Shown: positions 8,744-17,197 of the stretch, in pieces
Layout of the letters: the number at the start of each line of letters is the position of its first letter
Numbering within the stretch: position 1 is the first letter of the stretch
From: Caballeronia peredens
Lineage (GTDB): Bacteria > Pseudomonadota > Gammaproteobacteria > Burkholderiales > Burkholderiaceae
Direction of reading: 5' to 3'
Length of the DNA stretch: 64,000 nt
Assembly: GCA_001544595.2 (NCBI GenBank)
Contig: FCOH02000001.1
Location: 1 to 64,000 of the forward strand
Notes under the pieces: generated by a model
The model's input: only the letters and a program-made list of their open reading frames with translations
Database searches by the model: none
Told to the model about the DNA's origin: nothing
Program-made: the position numbers and the translations under genes

Positions 8744-9910
8744 CTAGAAGGGAATGTCAACAAGGTCTATCATCTCAGCGGCGCTCTCGGCGCGGCTTGA
8801 CTGGCCGCTTTCAAGGAACGTTTGACGCCAAGCGTCAAGCCGTGCCATCACGGCTGTATCGAAGGTTCCGGTAGTGCGCACAAACTCTTCGCCGAATTGT
8901 TCTTTCGCGCGAGCTTTCAAACCGCTGTGGGTCTCAGCGGATGTGATGGTGCGGACATAAGGATCGACCCATATTTCGGCCTCGTTCGGGGTCAGAAAGG
9001 AAACGATTCCCTTTAGGACGCGCAGTGTTCCAAAAGTATGGACGCGGGTAGGTCGCCCAAGGAGGAACTCCGTGACAAGCGGTTGGTGTTGTTTTGCCAC
9101 ATATTCGATATCTGACGCGACGAAAAACGCCTCGCAGTAGCGGGCGACGAAATCGCCATCCTCCTCACGGAGGATTCTGACAAACTCCGCCGCGACTCTG
9201 GTTTGGACTTCGTGTGATACCTGCTCCAGCGCGACTCGGAACGCGCCACGGAGCCGCTCCGGCTCGTCATCGAAGAAATCTGATTCGTAGTTTCCCGTCA
9301 TGTATGCGTCCGGAATCAGACTCAGAACCAGCCGCTCCCGCTGACTTTCGTTTGCCTCGAGAATGAGGTGTTTAACAATGGTCGTTGAGTTCGCATCACG
9401 TCGCACCTTCGACACAATTTGTTCAGCGGTCAGCCCGACCGATTTCCTCCTGCTTCGAGCCAATTCCTCGACAATCATCTCGATGAGTGTTTTCGCGATT
9501 GTGGCACTGCTCTGGTCCGGCGCTGGCTCCTCTAGGCGTACCACGCGGCCTGGATGAATTAGATTCCTGTACGATCGGATCACACTACACAGGTCTGCGG
9601 TCCGATCCGACAAAACTTTCTCTTGGCGACAAATCGTGATGGCTTCGGCAAGGTCCATTCGAAGGGGGTCTTTTGGAGACCGCGACGGATGGCTGCTTGA
9701 AAGCAAATAATCGATCAACAAAGACTCTACAACACTGCCTGCGAGTACTTGGACGCTCTTCCACGCTCCTACCTCTAGACATCGCTCCATTTCGGAAAAA
9801 TCGCGCTCAAGAGAAAGTCTAAATTCTTTAAGTGATATGAAATCGAAGCTTGCCAAAGGAGTTCCCCGGTTTTGCGGATCGGTTGCGAATCTGGTGTCAG
9901 TGCGAAGCAT
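8744..9910 (-). CDS. HEPN-like domain protein, 388 aa
   Basis: The N-terminal 130 residues look like a HEPN or DUF4145-type helical domain: a helix VLAGSVVESLLIDYLL, a second helix leading to DRTADLCSVIRSYRN, and the motif R112-SYR-N-LI-H119-PGR. This fits the R-x4-6-H signature of HEPN ribonucleases and the RNxxxH-like signature of DUF4145 proteins. The remaining 250 residues are helical and of unknown type, perhaps a regulatory or target-sensing part. HEPN domains often act in toxin-antitoxin, abortive infection and RNA-processing systems. No nucleotidyltransferase antitoxin partner is adjacent. The ribosome binding site is weak. Function as a defence RNase is an inference from a short motif. 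Confidence 0.65.
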   Translation of the reverse strand: MLRTDTRFATDPQNRGTPLASFDFISLKEFRLSLERDFSEMERCLEVGAWKSVQVLAGSVVESLLIDYLLSSSHPSRSPKDPLRMDLAEAITICRQEKVLSDRTADLCSVIRSYRNLIHPGRVVRLEEPAPDQSSATIAKTLIEMIVEELARSRRKSVGLTAEQIVSKVRRDANSTTIVKHLILEANESQRERLVLSLIPDAYMTGNYESDFFDDEPERLRGAFRVALEQVSHEVQTRVAAEFVRILREEDGDFVARYCEAFFVASDIEYVAKQHQPLVTEFLLGRPTRVHTFGTLRVLKGIVSFLTPNEAEIWVDPYVRTITSAETHSGLKARAKEQFGEEFVRTTGTFDTAVMARLDAWRQTFLESGQSSRAESAAEMIDLVDIPF

Positions 9911-10034
9911 ATTGTAGTCAGACGCGGCAGGTCTTCTGTTCTTGGCCTCCGAGGCGCGGCTAGCGTAATTCTAAATCATGCATCGAAAGCGACAGTAGGG
10001 TGCGTCCTATACAGATTCAACGCGAAACTGTTGA

Positions 10035-10047
10035 TTTGTTTGCAAAT
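10035..10047 (+). promoter_or_regulatory. TTTGTTTGCAAAT motif upstream of the 101-aa gene
   Basis: This 13-base sequence recurs exactly at 11317-11329, and its core TTGTTTGCAAA recurs inverted at 11414-11424. It sits just upstream of the strong ribosome binding site of the gene at 10074, in the likely promoter or leader, so an operator role is plausible. Confidence 0.45.
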
Positions 10048-10073
10048 TCTGTATCGCGCGCAAGGAGGTACTT

Positions 10074-10379
10074 ATGACGCTTCAAGAGGTCTACCGCCGC
10101 AAGACGGGCGCAGCAAGCGAAGCAACGGAAGCGGTTGGCGCCGTTGAAAGCCTTGAGCTCGAGTTAGCCCTAAGCGCCATTGCAAACTTCGCGCATGCGG
10201 ATGCGACCGTGGTAGCACATTGCCTTGCCCTAATTTGCGATTGTGAGATTGATTCCTTGCGAGCGGCATTGGCCGACCAGCCGATTCTCAGCTGTTGGCG
10301 AAATCAAAAACCTTGGCGTCTAGGTCTTGAGATTTGGGAGCAAGAGACTAGTCTCACAAAGAGGGATTGCCATGACTAG
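10074..10379 (+). CDS. Hypothetical protein, 101 aa
   Basis: Family not recognised. ATG 10074 has an excellent ribosome binding site (AAGGAGG). The protein is mainly helical: a polar N-terminus (TLQEVYRRKTGAASEATEA), then a long Ala/Leu-rich helix (ELELALSAIANFAHADATVV) with Cys/His residues (AHCLALICDCEID), and a Trp-rich C-terminus. The Cys-rich spacing is not a known zinc motif. It overlaps the next gene by eight bases, so the two are translationally coupled. A repeated GTTTGC-type motif lies in its promoter. A small regulatory or accessory role is possible. Confidence 0.65.
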   Translation: MTLQEVYRRKTGAASEATEAVGAVESLELELALSAIANFAHADATVVAHCLALICDCEIDSLRAALADQPILSCWRNQKPWRLGLEIWEQETSLTKRDCHD

Positions 10380-10578
10380 CCCATCCAGCGTTGACAATAT
10401 CAAGATGCTGAAAGAACAATGCGTAATCATAGTCGGCGCAACAATCAGGGAAAGGCTGCTGGCTGAGACTGCGGCGACTGAGGATGAACGCAGTTTGCGC
10501 AAGCACGCTGCGAATCAAATGCGCCTAGCCGCCGATAGCCTTGCTCACGGCATTGCATTTTTGAGGTCTGTACACTGA
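10372..10578 (+). CDS. Hypothetical small protein, 68 aa, coupled to the preceding gene
   Basis: ATG 10372 lies inside the end of the preceding gene (eight-base overlap) and has GAGGG upstream, so coupled translation is expected. The protein has a Val/Ile strand (QCVIIVGATI) followed by charged helices (RERLLAETAATEDERSLRKH and NQMRLAADSLAHGIAFLR). It is not recognised. Its size, charge and coupling to another tiny protein would suit a regulatory pair or a component-partner arrangement, but nothing shows the partner or target. The stop overlaps a further ATG at 10578 that opens a 38-codon basic frame of doubtful reality. Confidence 0.6.
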   Translation: MTSPSSVDNIKMLKEQCVIIVGATIRERLLAETAATEDERSLRKHAANQMRLAADSLAHGIAFLRSVH

Positions 10579-10793
10579 TGTTGGTGGGCATGCTCCAAAT
10601 GAACACGCGAAATCGTCTTTATCAGATCTTCGGGCATCTGCGCGCTAGGGAGTCTGCATCAAGATGGCGACGAAATAGCGCCCGCATTTCTTAGGCCTGC
10701 TGGGATCAAGTCCGTCATGCGAGCGCCACTTGGCGAATAAAACGGAGTGCCTGCATCAGGAAACGAAACATCCCTCAACGACAGATTTTCCGA

Positions 10794-10991
10794 TTGGACA
10801 ATCCGTATATCGTAGATGCCGCAGCCGAACTCATCAACGGGCTCTACGCTCAGCACTTATCAAGCACCGCGTGCGAGTCGCAGGCTGAAGGTTCTCCAGA
10901 CCTAAACGCCGGGTTGTTGCGTGCAAGCGTCCGTCTCGACGGAGCATCCGCAATATTCGACGTGCTCACGCGAGGAGACCTCTCTATCTAA
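10794..10991 (+). CDS. Possible small protein, 65 aa
   Basis: The frame opens at TTG 10794 and encodes MDNPYIVDAAAELINGLYAQ, then a polar loop and RASVRLDGASAIFDVLTRGD. The amino-acid pattern (amphipathic helix, loop, helix) is protein-like, but the start codon is weak and no clear ribosome binding site is seen. It follows the two coupled small genes in the same orientation after a 215-base gap with no other convincing gene. Function unknown. Confidence 0.4.
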   Translation: MDNPYIVDAAAELINGLYAQHLSSTACESQAEGSPDLNAGLLRASVRLDGASAIFDVLTRGDLSI

Positions 10992-11035
10992 CAGAGGGCA
11001 ATACCTAAACGTCGGTGCCATCACGAAACGGGGTA

Positions 11036-11287
11036 ATGTCGGGTTCAACGACTTTTAGGGCTGAGTGCATCACTGCAACCTCTGTAGTAAAGATTTCTTT
11101 TGCAAACACGAACTACGGGTTCAGTTTTGTTTGCACCGTGTTTGCTAAGTCTTTGATTCCAAAGAGTACGAAAGCGATGGTTCAACCGGCGGCAACAGTC
11201 AGGTGTCGCGCAAGCGAAGCCGGGCGTGTGATTGCCGAGGGCACAGAGGTCAGCGTAGACGTAGTGTGGAAAGAAAAAACAACGTAG
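11036..11287 (+). CDS. Doubtful small protein, 83 aa
   Basis: A frame from ATG 11036 (or GTG 11015) reaches a stop at 11287 and ends VIAEGTEVSVDVVWKEKTT, which looks like real beta structure. The first half, however, runs through three copies of the GTTTGC motif and is Cys/Phe/Ser-rich, so this may be regulatory DNA that happens to be open. The ribosome binding site is weak. Retained at low confidence. Confidence 0.28.
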   Translation: MSGSTTFRAECITATSVVKISFANTNYGFSFVCTVFAKSLIPKSTKAMVQPAATVRCRASEAGRVIAEGTEVSVDVVWKEKTT

Positions 11288-11424
11288 ATTCAACGGGTTA
11301 GGGATCTGAAGTCAGGTTTGTTTGCAAATGCGGGTCTGAGGGAATTGGTGGCAGGACAGTTTTAATAGCATCAAAACGCAAGAACAGGTCTGTTTGCTCC
11401 GAAACAGTTTTTCTTTGCAAACAA
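11099..11424 (+). promoter_or_regulatory. Cluster of six GTTTGC-core motifs
   Basis: GTTTGC occurs at 11102-11107 (minus), 11129-11134, 11140-11145, 11320-11325, 11392-11397 and 11417-11422 (minus). A seventh copy is at 10038-10043. Longer versions are TTTGTTTGCAAAT (11317) and TTTGCAAACAA (11414). By chance a given hexamer should appear on either strand about 0.2 times in 400 bases. Spacing is irregular. It may be a multi-site operator, an iteron-like region or a recombination site; the sequence cannot decide. Confidence 0.5.
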
Positions 11425-11678
11425 CCAGGCCGATCCGCGCCCCTTGCGTTCTGCTTCACGAGGCATCAGTTTTGTTTATCGGCATGCGGCACGAGGCGTG
11501 CGTTCGCGCGTTGCCCGATGCCGCGCCGCATAAGCGTTACGGGCGCGCGCCATGCCATCCATAAAGGCAGAGTGCTGGTTTACGCGTAGTGCCCGCGCCG
11601 AGTCCTTTCTCGCTACCCTTCGACTTCAGTTTCCCAGAGCACATTCGCTCGGCCAAGCATTCTGAAGGAGTAGCGCAC
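11425..11678. other. Boundary between accessory and core-like DNA
   Basis: Base composition and codon style change here from mixed, A/T-containing DNA to the GC-rich style that persists to the end of the window. The stretch has no gene before the gallate operon and should contain that operon's promoter. Neither a tRNA gene nor an obvious direct-repeat attachment site is visible. Confidence 0.5.
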
Positions 11679-12980
11679 ATGGCACGGATCATCGGAGGCA
11701 TCGCCGCCTCGCACACGCCGACGATCGGTTTCGCGTTCGACAAGAACAAACGCGACGATCCCGTCTGGGCGCCGATCTTCGAGAACTTCGCGCCGCTCGC
11801 GAACTGGCTCGCGGAAAAGCAGCCCGATGTCATCGTCACGATCTACAACGATCACGTCACGTCGTTCTTTTTCGACCACTATTCCGCGTTCTCGCTGGGC
11901 GTCGGCCCGGAATGGCGCGTCGCGGACGAAGGCGGCGGCGCGCGCGATCTGCCGCCGATCAAGGGACATCCCGCGCTCGCCGCGCACATCGGCACGTCGC
12001 TGATGACCGATGAGTTCGACATGTCGTTCTTTCAGAACAAGGCGCTCGATCACGGCTGCTTCTCGCCGCTCTCGATGCTCTGTCCGCACAAGCCCGAATG
12101 GCCGGTCAAGCTCGTGCCGCTGCAAATGGGCGTGCTGCAACTGCCGGTGCCGAGCGCGCGCCGCTTCTACAAGCTCGGTCAGGCGCTGCGCCGCGCCATC
12201 GAAAGTTATCCGGAAGACCTCAAGGTGGCGATTCTCGCGACGGGCGGTCTGTCGCATCAGGTGCACGGCGAGCGCGCGGGCTTCAACAACACGGAATGGG
12301 ATGCGCGTTTCCTCGATCTCTTCGAGCGCGATCCCGAACAGCTCGCGGACATGACTATCGTCGAATATGCGGCGCTCGGCGGCTACGAGGGCGCGGAAGT
12401 GATCATGTGGCTCACGATGCGCGGCGCGTTGTCGAACAATGTCGTGTGCAAGCATCGCAGCTATTACCTGCCGTCGATGGCCGGCATCGCGACCGCGATC
12501 TACGAAGGCGAGGACAGCGAGACGAGCCCGGCGATCGTCGAGCGTCATCGCCAGAAGATGGCCGTGCAGCTCGCCGATGTCGAGAAGCTCGAAGGCACGT
12601 ATCCGTTCTCGATAGAAACGGCCGTGCGGGCGTATCGCATCAACGACTATCTGCATCGCATGGTCGAGCCCGCGCATCGCGAGGCATTCAAGCAGGACGA
12701 GGAAGCCAGCTTCGAAGCGGCAGGCCTCTCCGATGAAGAGCGCGATCTCATTCGCCGGCGCGACTGGCGCGGCCTGCTTCACTACGGCGTGATCTTCTTC
12801 ATGCTCGAAAAACTCGGCGCGGTGACGGGCGTATCGAATCTGCATATCTATGCGGCGATGCGTGGCGAAACGCTCGAAGAATTCCAGAAGACCCGCAATG
12901 CCCCCGGCGCGCTGTATTCCGTCGCGGGCAAGGGCGCGGGCAAGCTCGACTGGGACAAGGCCGGGCAGGCGAATAAGTAA
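11679..12980 (+). CDS. galA: Gallate dioxygenase (fused LigB-LigA type)
   Basis: A ferrous-iron extradiol dioxygenase that opens the ring of gallate to 4-oxalomesaconate. At 433 aa it matches the length of single-chain gallate dioxygenases (GalA, DesB). The N-terminal LigB-like catalytic domain carries His12 and His59 as iron ligands, with Glu240 as the likely third. His125 and His193 occupy the positions of the active-site histidines. The C-terminal 130 residues (from about DEERDLIRRRDWRGLLHYGV) form the LigA-like domain fused in this enzyme type. ATG 11679 follows AAGGAG; an upstream frame to 11589 lacks support. It heads an operon with a transporter, hydratase and aldolase. A protocatechuate-active variant cannot be excluded from sequence alone. 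Confidence 0.92.
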   Translation: MARIIGGIAASHTPTIGFAFDKNKRDDPVWAPIFENFAPLANWLAEKQPDVIVTIYNDHVTSFFFDHYSAFSLGVGPEWRVADEGGGARDLPPIKGHPALAAHIGTSLMTDEFDMSFFQNKALDHGCFSPLSMLCPHKPEWPVKLVPLQMGVLQLPVPSARRFYKLGQALRRAIESYPEDLKVAILATGGLSHQVHGERAGFNNTEWDARFLDLFERDPEQLADMTIVEYAALGGYEGAEVIMWLTMRGALSNNVVCKHRSYYLPSMAGIATAIYEGEDSETSPAIVERHRQKMAVQLADVEKLEGTYPFSIETAVRAYRINDYLHRMVEPAHREAFKQDEEASFEAAGLSDEERDLIRRRDWRGLLHYGVIFFMLEKLGAVTGVSNLHIYAAMRGETLEEFQKTRNAPGALYSVAGKGAGKLDWDKAGQANK

Positions 12981-13005
12981 GAGACAAAGGAGAGGGGAGA
13001 CAAAC

Positions 13006-14355
13006 ATGACATTCGGCAAAACCATCGACATCAAAGGCTTCATCGACGAGCGGCCCATTTCCGCCTACCAATGGTTGCTGGTGGCGCTGTGCTTTCTGAT
13101 CGTCGCGGCCGACGGCATGGACGTGGCCATCATGGGCTTCATCGCGCCTTCGATCATCGCGGACTGGCATATCTCGCGGCCCGCGTTCGGTCTCGTGATG
13201 AGCGCGGCGCCGATCGGTCTCGTGATCGGCGCGCTGACGGCAGGACCGGCGTCGGACCGCATCGGACGCAAGTGGGTGCTCATCACGTCGGTGTTCCTCT
13301 TCGGCGTGTTCACGATCGCCACCGCGTTCACGAATTCGCCCGCGAGCATGGCGCTGCTGCGTTTGCTGACGGGCATCGGTCTCGGCGCCGCGATGCCCAA
13401 CACGACGACCCTGCTCTCCGAGTACGCGCCGCAACGCAAGCGCGCGCTGCTCATCACGATCATGTTCACGGGCTTCAATCTGGGCTCGGCGCTGATCGGC
13501 TTCGTCGCGGGCTGGCTGATTCCGGTGCACGGCTGGCGCTCGGTGCTGATCTTCGGCGGCGCGCTGCCGCTCGTGCTGATTCCGCTGCAAATCTGGCTGC
13601 TACCCGAATCCGCACGTCTGCTCGCGGTGCGCGGCGCGACCTCGGCGCGCATCGGCCGCGTGCTCGGCCGCGTGTGCGGCGCGCGTTTCGAAGGCAACGA
13701 GACGTTCGTGTCGAACGAGCCGCCGCTGCCCACGAAAAAGCCGATCGGCGTACTCTTTTCGCATGGCTACGGCCTGATGACGGCGGCACTGTGGGTCACG
13801 TATTTCATGGGCCTGCTCGTGATCTATCTGCTGACCGGCTGGCTCCCGACGCTGATGAAAGACGCAGGCCTCACCGTCTCGGCGGCCGCCAACGTCACCG
13901 CGATGTTCCAGATCGGCGGCACGATCGGCGCGGTCATCGTCGGATGGATCATGGACAAGGCCAGGCCCGCGCCGGTCATCAGCGCGGCTTATCTCGGCGG
14001 CGCGGTGTGCGTGCTCGGGCTCGCGTGGATCGGCGCGCTGTCGTCGTCGCTCGCGATGCTCGTGTTTGCCGCGGGCTTTTGCATGAGCGGCGCGCAAACG
14101 GGTCTGAACGCATTCGCGCCGGGACGCTATCCGACCGTTGCGCGCGCCACCGGCGTGAGCTGGATGCTCGGCATGGGCCGCTTCGGCAGCATCTTCGGTT
14201 CCGCGTTCGGCGGCGCGCTGCTCGGCCTCGGCTGGGAGTTCGGCGCGATCCTCGCGATGCTCGCCGTGCCCGCGACGCTCGCCGCCGTCGCCATTCTCGT
14301 CGCGCAGCGCACGCATGTAGACGAAGCGCACGCGCAGACGACCGCAGCACATTAG
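13006..14355 (+). CDS. MFS aromatic acid:H+ symporter, probably gallate uptake
   Basis: A 449-aa inner-membrane carrier of the aromatic acid:proton symporter group. Twelve hydrophobic segments are visible. The first contains the group hallmark [16 protein letters not shown], and the loop after helix 2 carries [11 protein letters not shown] (the DRxGR/K signature). ATG 13006 follows GGAGAGGGGAG and is 25 bases after the dioxygenase stop, so they are cotranscribed. A long alternative frame upstream is not used. By position it most likely imports gallate or a close hydroxybenzoate (GalT role). It belongs to the same family as PcaK and VanK, so the substrate is inferred from context. Confidence 0.9.
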   Translation: MTFGKTIDIKGFIDERPISAYQWLLVALCFLIVAADGMDVAIMGFIAPSIIADWHISRPAFGLVMSAAPIGLVIGALTAGPASDRIGRKWVLITSVFLFGVFTIATAFTNSPASMALLRLLTGIGLGAAMPNTTTLLSEYAPQRKRALLITIMFTGFNLGSALIGFVAGWLIPVHGWRSVLIFGGALPLVLIPLQIWLLPESARLLAVRGATSARIGRVLGRVCGARFEGNETFVSNEPPLPTKKPIGVLFSHGYGLMTAALWVTYFMGLLVIYLLTGWLPTLMKDAGLTVSAAANVTAMFQIGGTIGAVIVGWIMDKARPAPVISAAYLGGAVCVLGLAWIGALSSSLAMLVFAAGFCMSGAQTGLNAFAPGRYPTVARATGVSWMLGMGRFGSIFGSAFGGALLGLGWEFGAILAMLAVPATLAAVAILVAQRTHVDEAHAQTTAAH

Positions 14356-14370
14356 CACCTGGAGTCACGA

Positions 14371-15396
14371 ATGATCATCGACATACACGGCCACTACACG
14401 ACCGCGCCCACGGCGCTCGAGGCGTGGCGCAACCAGCAGATCGCCGCTATCAAGAGTCCCGCCGAGACGCCGCGCGCATCCGATCTGCATATCAGCGACG
14501 ACGAACTGCGCGAATCGATCGAAGCGAATCAACTGCGTCTGATGCGCGAGCGCGGGCTCGATCTCACGCTGTTCAGTCCGCGCGCGAGCTTCATGGCGCA
14601 TCACATCGGCGACTTCGAGGTGTCGAGCACGTGGGCCGCGATCTGCAACGAGCTGTGCTATCGCGTGAGCGCGCTGTTCCCGGACAACTTCATTCCGGCG
14701 GCGATGTTGCCGCAAAGCCCGGGCGTCGATGTGTCGACGTGCATTCCGGAACTCGTCAAGTGCGTCGAGCAATACGGCAATGTCGCGATCAACCTGAACC
14801 CCGATCCTTCGGGCGGACACTGGACGAGCCCGCCGCTCTCGGACCGCTACTGGTATCCGATCTACGAGAAGATGGTCGAGTACGACATTCCCGCGATGAT
14901 CCACGTGAGCACGAGCTGCAACGCGTGTTTTCATACGACGGGCGCGCACTATCTCAACGCCGACACGACCGCGTTCATGCAGTGCCTGACGTCCGATCTG
15001 TTCCGCGACTTCCCGACACTCAGGTTCGTGATTCCGCACGGCGGCGGCGCGGTGCCGTATCACTGGGGCCGTTTCCGCGGACTCGCTCAGGAACTGAAAA
15101 AGCCTTTGCTGAAGGATCATTTGCTGAACAACGTGTTCTTCGATACCTGTGTGTATCACCAGCCGGGCATCGATCTGCTGACGCGCGTCATTCCCGTCGA
15201 CAACATTCTGTTCGCGAGCGAGATGATCGGCGCGGTGCGCGGCATCGATCCCGAGACCGGACATTATTTCGACGACACGAAGCGTTATGTCGAAGCCGCG
15301 CAAATCGAACCCGAGGCGCGCTACAAGATTTACGAAGGCAACGCGCGCCGCGTGTATCCGCGACTGGATGCGGCGCTCAAAGCGAAGGGACGCTGA
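14371..15396 (+). CDS. ligJ: 4-oxalomesaconate hydratase (LigJ-type amidohydrolase)
   Basis: Adds water to 4-oxalomesaconate to give 4-carboxy-4-hydroxy-2-oxoadipate, the step after gallate ring opening. The 341-aa length equals that of characterised LigJ. As in LigJ, the zinc-binding H-x-H is at His6 and His8 (MIIDIHGHY). Further hallmarks are IPAMIHVS in the middle strand, [15 protein letters not shown] and, near the C-terminus, [11 protein letters not shown]. It is a member of the amidohydrolase superfamily (amidohydrolase 2). It starts 15 bases after the transporter with GGAG upstream, and the aldolase begins two bases after its stop. The unrelated GalB-type hydratase is not used here. 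Confidence 0.92.
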   Translation: MIIDIHGHYTTAPTALEAWRNQQIAAIKSPAETPRASDLHISDDELRESIEANQLRLMRERGLDLTLFSPRASFMAHHIGDFEVSSTWAAICNELCYRVSALFPDNFIPAAMLPQSPGVDVSTCIPELVKCVEQYGNVAINLNPDPSGGHWTSPPLSDRYWYPIYEKMVEYDIPAMIHVSTSCNACFHTTGAHYLNADTTAFMQCLTSDLFRDFPTLRFVIPHGGGAVPYHWGRFRGLAQELKKPLLKDHLLNNVFFDTCVYHQPGIDLLTRVIPVDNILFASEMIGAVRGIDPETGHYFDDTKRYVEAAQIEPEARYKIYEGNARRVYPRLDAALKAKGR

Positions 15397-15398
15397 TC

Positions 15399-16082
15399 AT
15401 GTACGAACTGGGAGTGGTTTATCGCAACATCGAACGTGCCGATGCCGGCGTCGCCGAAAAGCTCGGCACGCTCGGCTCGGCAACCGTGCACGAAGCGATG
15501 GGGCGCGTCGGCCTCATGAAGACGTACATGCGGCCCATCTATACCGGCGCGCAGGCGAGCGGCACGGCGGTCACGGTGCTGCTGCAACCGGGCGACAACT
15601 GGATGCTGCATGTGGCGGCGGAACAGATCCGGCCGGGCGACATCGTCGTGGCCGCGTGCACGACCGACAACACCGACGGCTTCTTCGGCGATCTGCTCGC
15701 GACGAGCTTCAAGGCGCGCGGTGCGAAGGCGCTGATCATCGACGGCGGCGTGCGCGACGTGCGCGTGCTGACCGAGATGAACTTTCCAGTTTGGAGCAAG
15801 GCCGTTTCCGCCAAGGGCACGGTGAAGGCGACACTCGGTTCCGTGAATATTCCCGTGATCTGCGCGGGCGCGCTGGTGACGCCGGGCGACGTGATCGTCG
15901 CGGATGACGACGGCGTCGTCGTGGTGCCGTCGGCCATGGCGGCGCAAGTGCTCGACAAGGCCATCGCGCGCGAGGCGCTGGAAGAAGAGAAGCGCGCGAA
16001 GCTCGCGAGCGGCGTGCTCGGCCTCGACATGTACAAGATGCGCGAGCCGCTGGAGCGTGCGGGCCTGCGCTATATCGACTGA
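15399..16082 (+). CDS. ligK: 4-carboxy-4-hydroxy-2-oxoadipate aldolase / oxaloacetate decarboxylase
   Basis: Cleaves CHA to pyruvate and oxaloacetate and finishes the gallate pathway. The 227-aa protein is a RraA-like class II aldolase. The metal and substrate motif IIDGGVRDV is intact (the Arg and Asp of G-G-x-R-D), and [10 protein letters not shown] lies near the N-terminus as in LigK/GalC/HMG aldolase. ATG 15399 has GAAGGGA upstream and begins two bases after the hydratase stop. A much longer frame reading into this gene from 13071 is an artefact of GC bias. Its stop overlaps the start of the next gene (TGATGA), so the downstream unknowns are translationally coupled. Confidence 0.92.
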   Translation: MYELGVVYRNIERADAGVAEKLGTLGSATVHEAMGRVGLMKTYMRPIYTGAQASGTAVTVLLQPGDNWMLHVAAEQIRPGDIVVAACTTDNTDGFFGDLLATSFKARGAKALIIDGGVRDVRVLTEMNFPVWSKAVSAKGTVKATLGSVNIPVICAGALVTPGDVIVADDDGVVVVPSAMAAQVLDKAIAREALEEEKRAKLASGVLGLDMYKMREPLERAGLRYID

Positions 16083-16777
16083 TGAGCGACGTCATCGTTA
16101 CCGGCATTTCGTCGATGGCGACGCGTCAGGTGCTCGCCGATCTCGCCTCGGCCTTCGAAGCGGCTTCGGGGCAGCGCGTGACGATCGAAGCGGTGGGCGG
16201 CGTGGCGGCCGCGCAGCGCGTGGACGAAGGCGAGGCGTTCGATATCGTCGTGCTGTCATCCGGCGCGATCGACCGGCTGGTTGCGTCGGGACGCGTCGAT
16301 GCCGCGAGCCGTGTGAGCATCGCGCGTTCGGGCGTGGCGATGGCGGTCGCGGCGGGCGCCGCGCATCCGCGTATCGACGATGAGGCGGCCGTGCGCGAAG
16401 CGGTGCGCGCGGCGCGCAGCATCGGCTATTCGACGGGACCGAGCGGCGTCCATCTCGCGAAGCTGTTCGAACGATGGGGCATTGCGCAGGAAATCGCGCC
16501 GCGCATCGTGCAGGCGCCGCCGGGCGTCGCCGTGGGCACACTCATCGCGCGCGGTGAAGTCGAACTCGGTTTTCAGCAGTTGAGCGAGATGATCGGCGTC
16601 GCGGGCATTGACGTGCTCGGCATGTTGCCGCGCGCGATCCAGACACTTACGATCTTCGAAGGCGCGATCTGCGCGAATGCGCGCGCGCCGGAAGCGGCAC
16701 GCGCGTTTCTCGAATACGCCATATCGCACGATGCCGATACGACGAAAGTGCTGCACGGCATGGAGCCCGTCCGATGA
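16082..16777 (+). CDS. ModA-like substrate-binding-fold protein without signal peptide, 231 aa
   Basis: The fold is that of molybdate/anion-binding periplasmic proteins (SBP_bac_11): an N-terminal segment VLADLASAFEAASGQRVTIE, DIVVLSSGAIDRLVASGRVD, IGYSTGPSGVHLAKLF and ELGFQQLSEM. The N-terminus, [12 protein letters not shown], is not a signal peptide, so it should stay in the cytoplasm, and no ABC permease or ATPase is nearby. Its start overlaps the aldolase stop and its end overlaps the next gene, so it belongs to the gallate operon. No PrpF-type 4-oxalomesaconate tautomerase is present in the operon. Whether this protein senses an intermediate or substitutes for that step is unknown. Confidence 0.85.
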   Translation: MSDVIVTGISSMATRQVLADLASAFEAASGQRVTIEAVGGVAAAQRVDEGEAFDIVVLSSGAIDRLVASGRVDAASRVSIARSGVAMAVAAGAAHPRIDDEAAVREAVRAARSIGYSTGPSGVHLAKLFERWGIAQEIAPRIVQAPPGVAVGTLIARGEVELGFQQLSEMIGVAGIDVLGMLPRAIQTLTIFEGAICANARAPEAARAFLEYAISHDADTTKVLHGMEPVR

Positions 16778-17160
16778 CCACGCAGTTGAGCGAGCGATGC
16801 AGAACGGCGCTCTTTCGTGTGCGCATGGCGACGCCGGCCGTCGTCGTCTTTCTTCTGGCCGACAGCCGCGATAACGCTTCGCGCAAGGTGCGCACGGCGC
16901 TGTCGATGCTGCACGACGTGCCGCTTCACGAATCGCGCGTGGAGGACGTGCGCTCGTTCGCCGCGCTCGCGCGCGCGGGCGTGAGCGAGGATCGCGACTT
17001 GCGTGTGTTCGAAGACGAAGTGCAGGACGGCAAAGTCAGCGCGTGGATCACCGCGCCGCTCTTTCTCACCAACGATACGTCGCTGCTCGGCAAGTGGGCC
17101 GAACTCTACGCCGATCTCGCCGCGCAGGCGGCGCAGACGGCGATCCGGCGCGCGCAATAA
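16774..17160 (+). CDS. Hypothetical protein of the gallate operon, 128 aa
   Basis: Not recognised. The ATG overlaps the preceding stop (ATGA), which makes it the last coupled member of the operon. It contains a hydrophobic strand near the N-terminus (ATPAVVVFLLAD), too short and too central for a confident membrane anchor. A helix follows (RKVRTALSMLHDVPLHESRV), then an acidic stretch (DEVQDGKVSAWITAPLFL) and a C-terminal Ala-rich helix. No catalytic motif is evident. Given its position it may act with the ModA-like protein, for example as a partner or isomerase subunit. This is inference only. Confidence 0.78.
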   Translation: MTTQLSERCRTALFRVRMATPAVVVFLLADSRDNASRKVRTALSMLHDVPLHESRVEDVRSFAALARAGVSEDRDLRVFEDEVQDGKVSAWITAPLFLTNDTSLLGKWAELYADLAAQAAQTAIRRAQ

Positions 17161-17197
17161 ACCACGAAAGCGTCGCGCGCCGTGCCGTGCGCCACGG

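Noticed and set aside
10578..10697. A 38-codon basic frame whose ATG overlaps the stop of the 68-aa gene
   Set aside because: Too short and without motif or independent support; mentioned only as a possible coupled peptide.
1..11500. CRISPR array or tRNA-flanked integration site
   Set aside because: No regularly spaced repeats and no tRNA-like cloverleaf were found in the accessory region; the GTTTGC motifs are irregularly spaced and too short.
11613..13058. A 481-codon frame antisense to gallate dioxygenase
   Set aside because: Arginine- and glutamate-rich shadow of the sense gene; no ribosome binding site or family match.
13071..16082. A 1003-codon open frame spanning the transporter, hydratase and aldolase genes
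   Set aside because: It only becomes coding in the aldolase part; upstream it runs out of frame through well-supported genes and is Arg/Ala/His-rich as expected for a GC-rich shadow frame.
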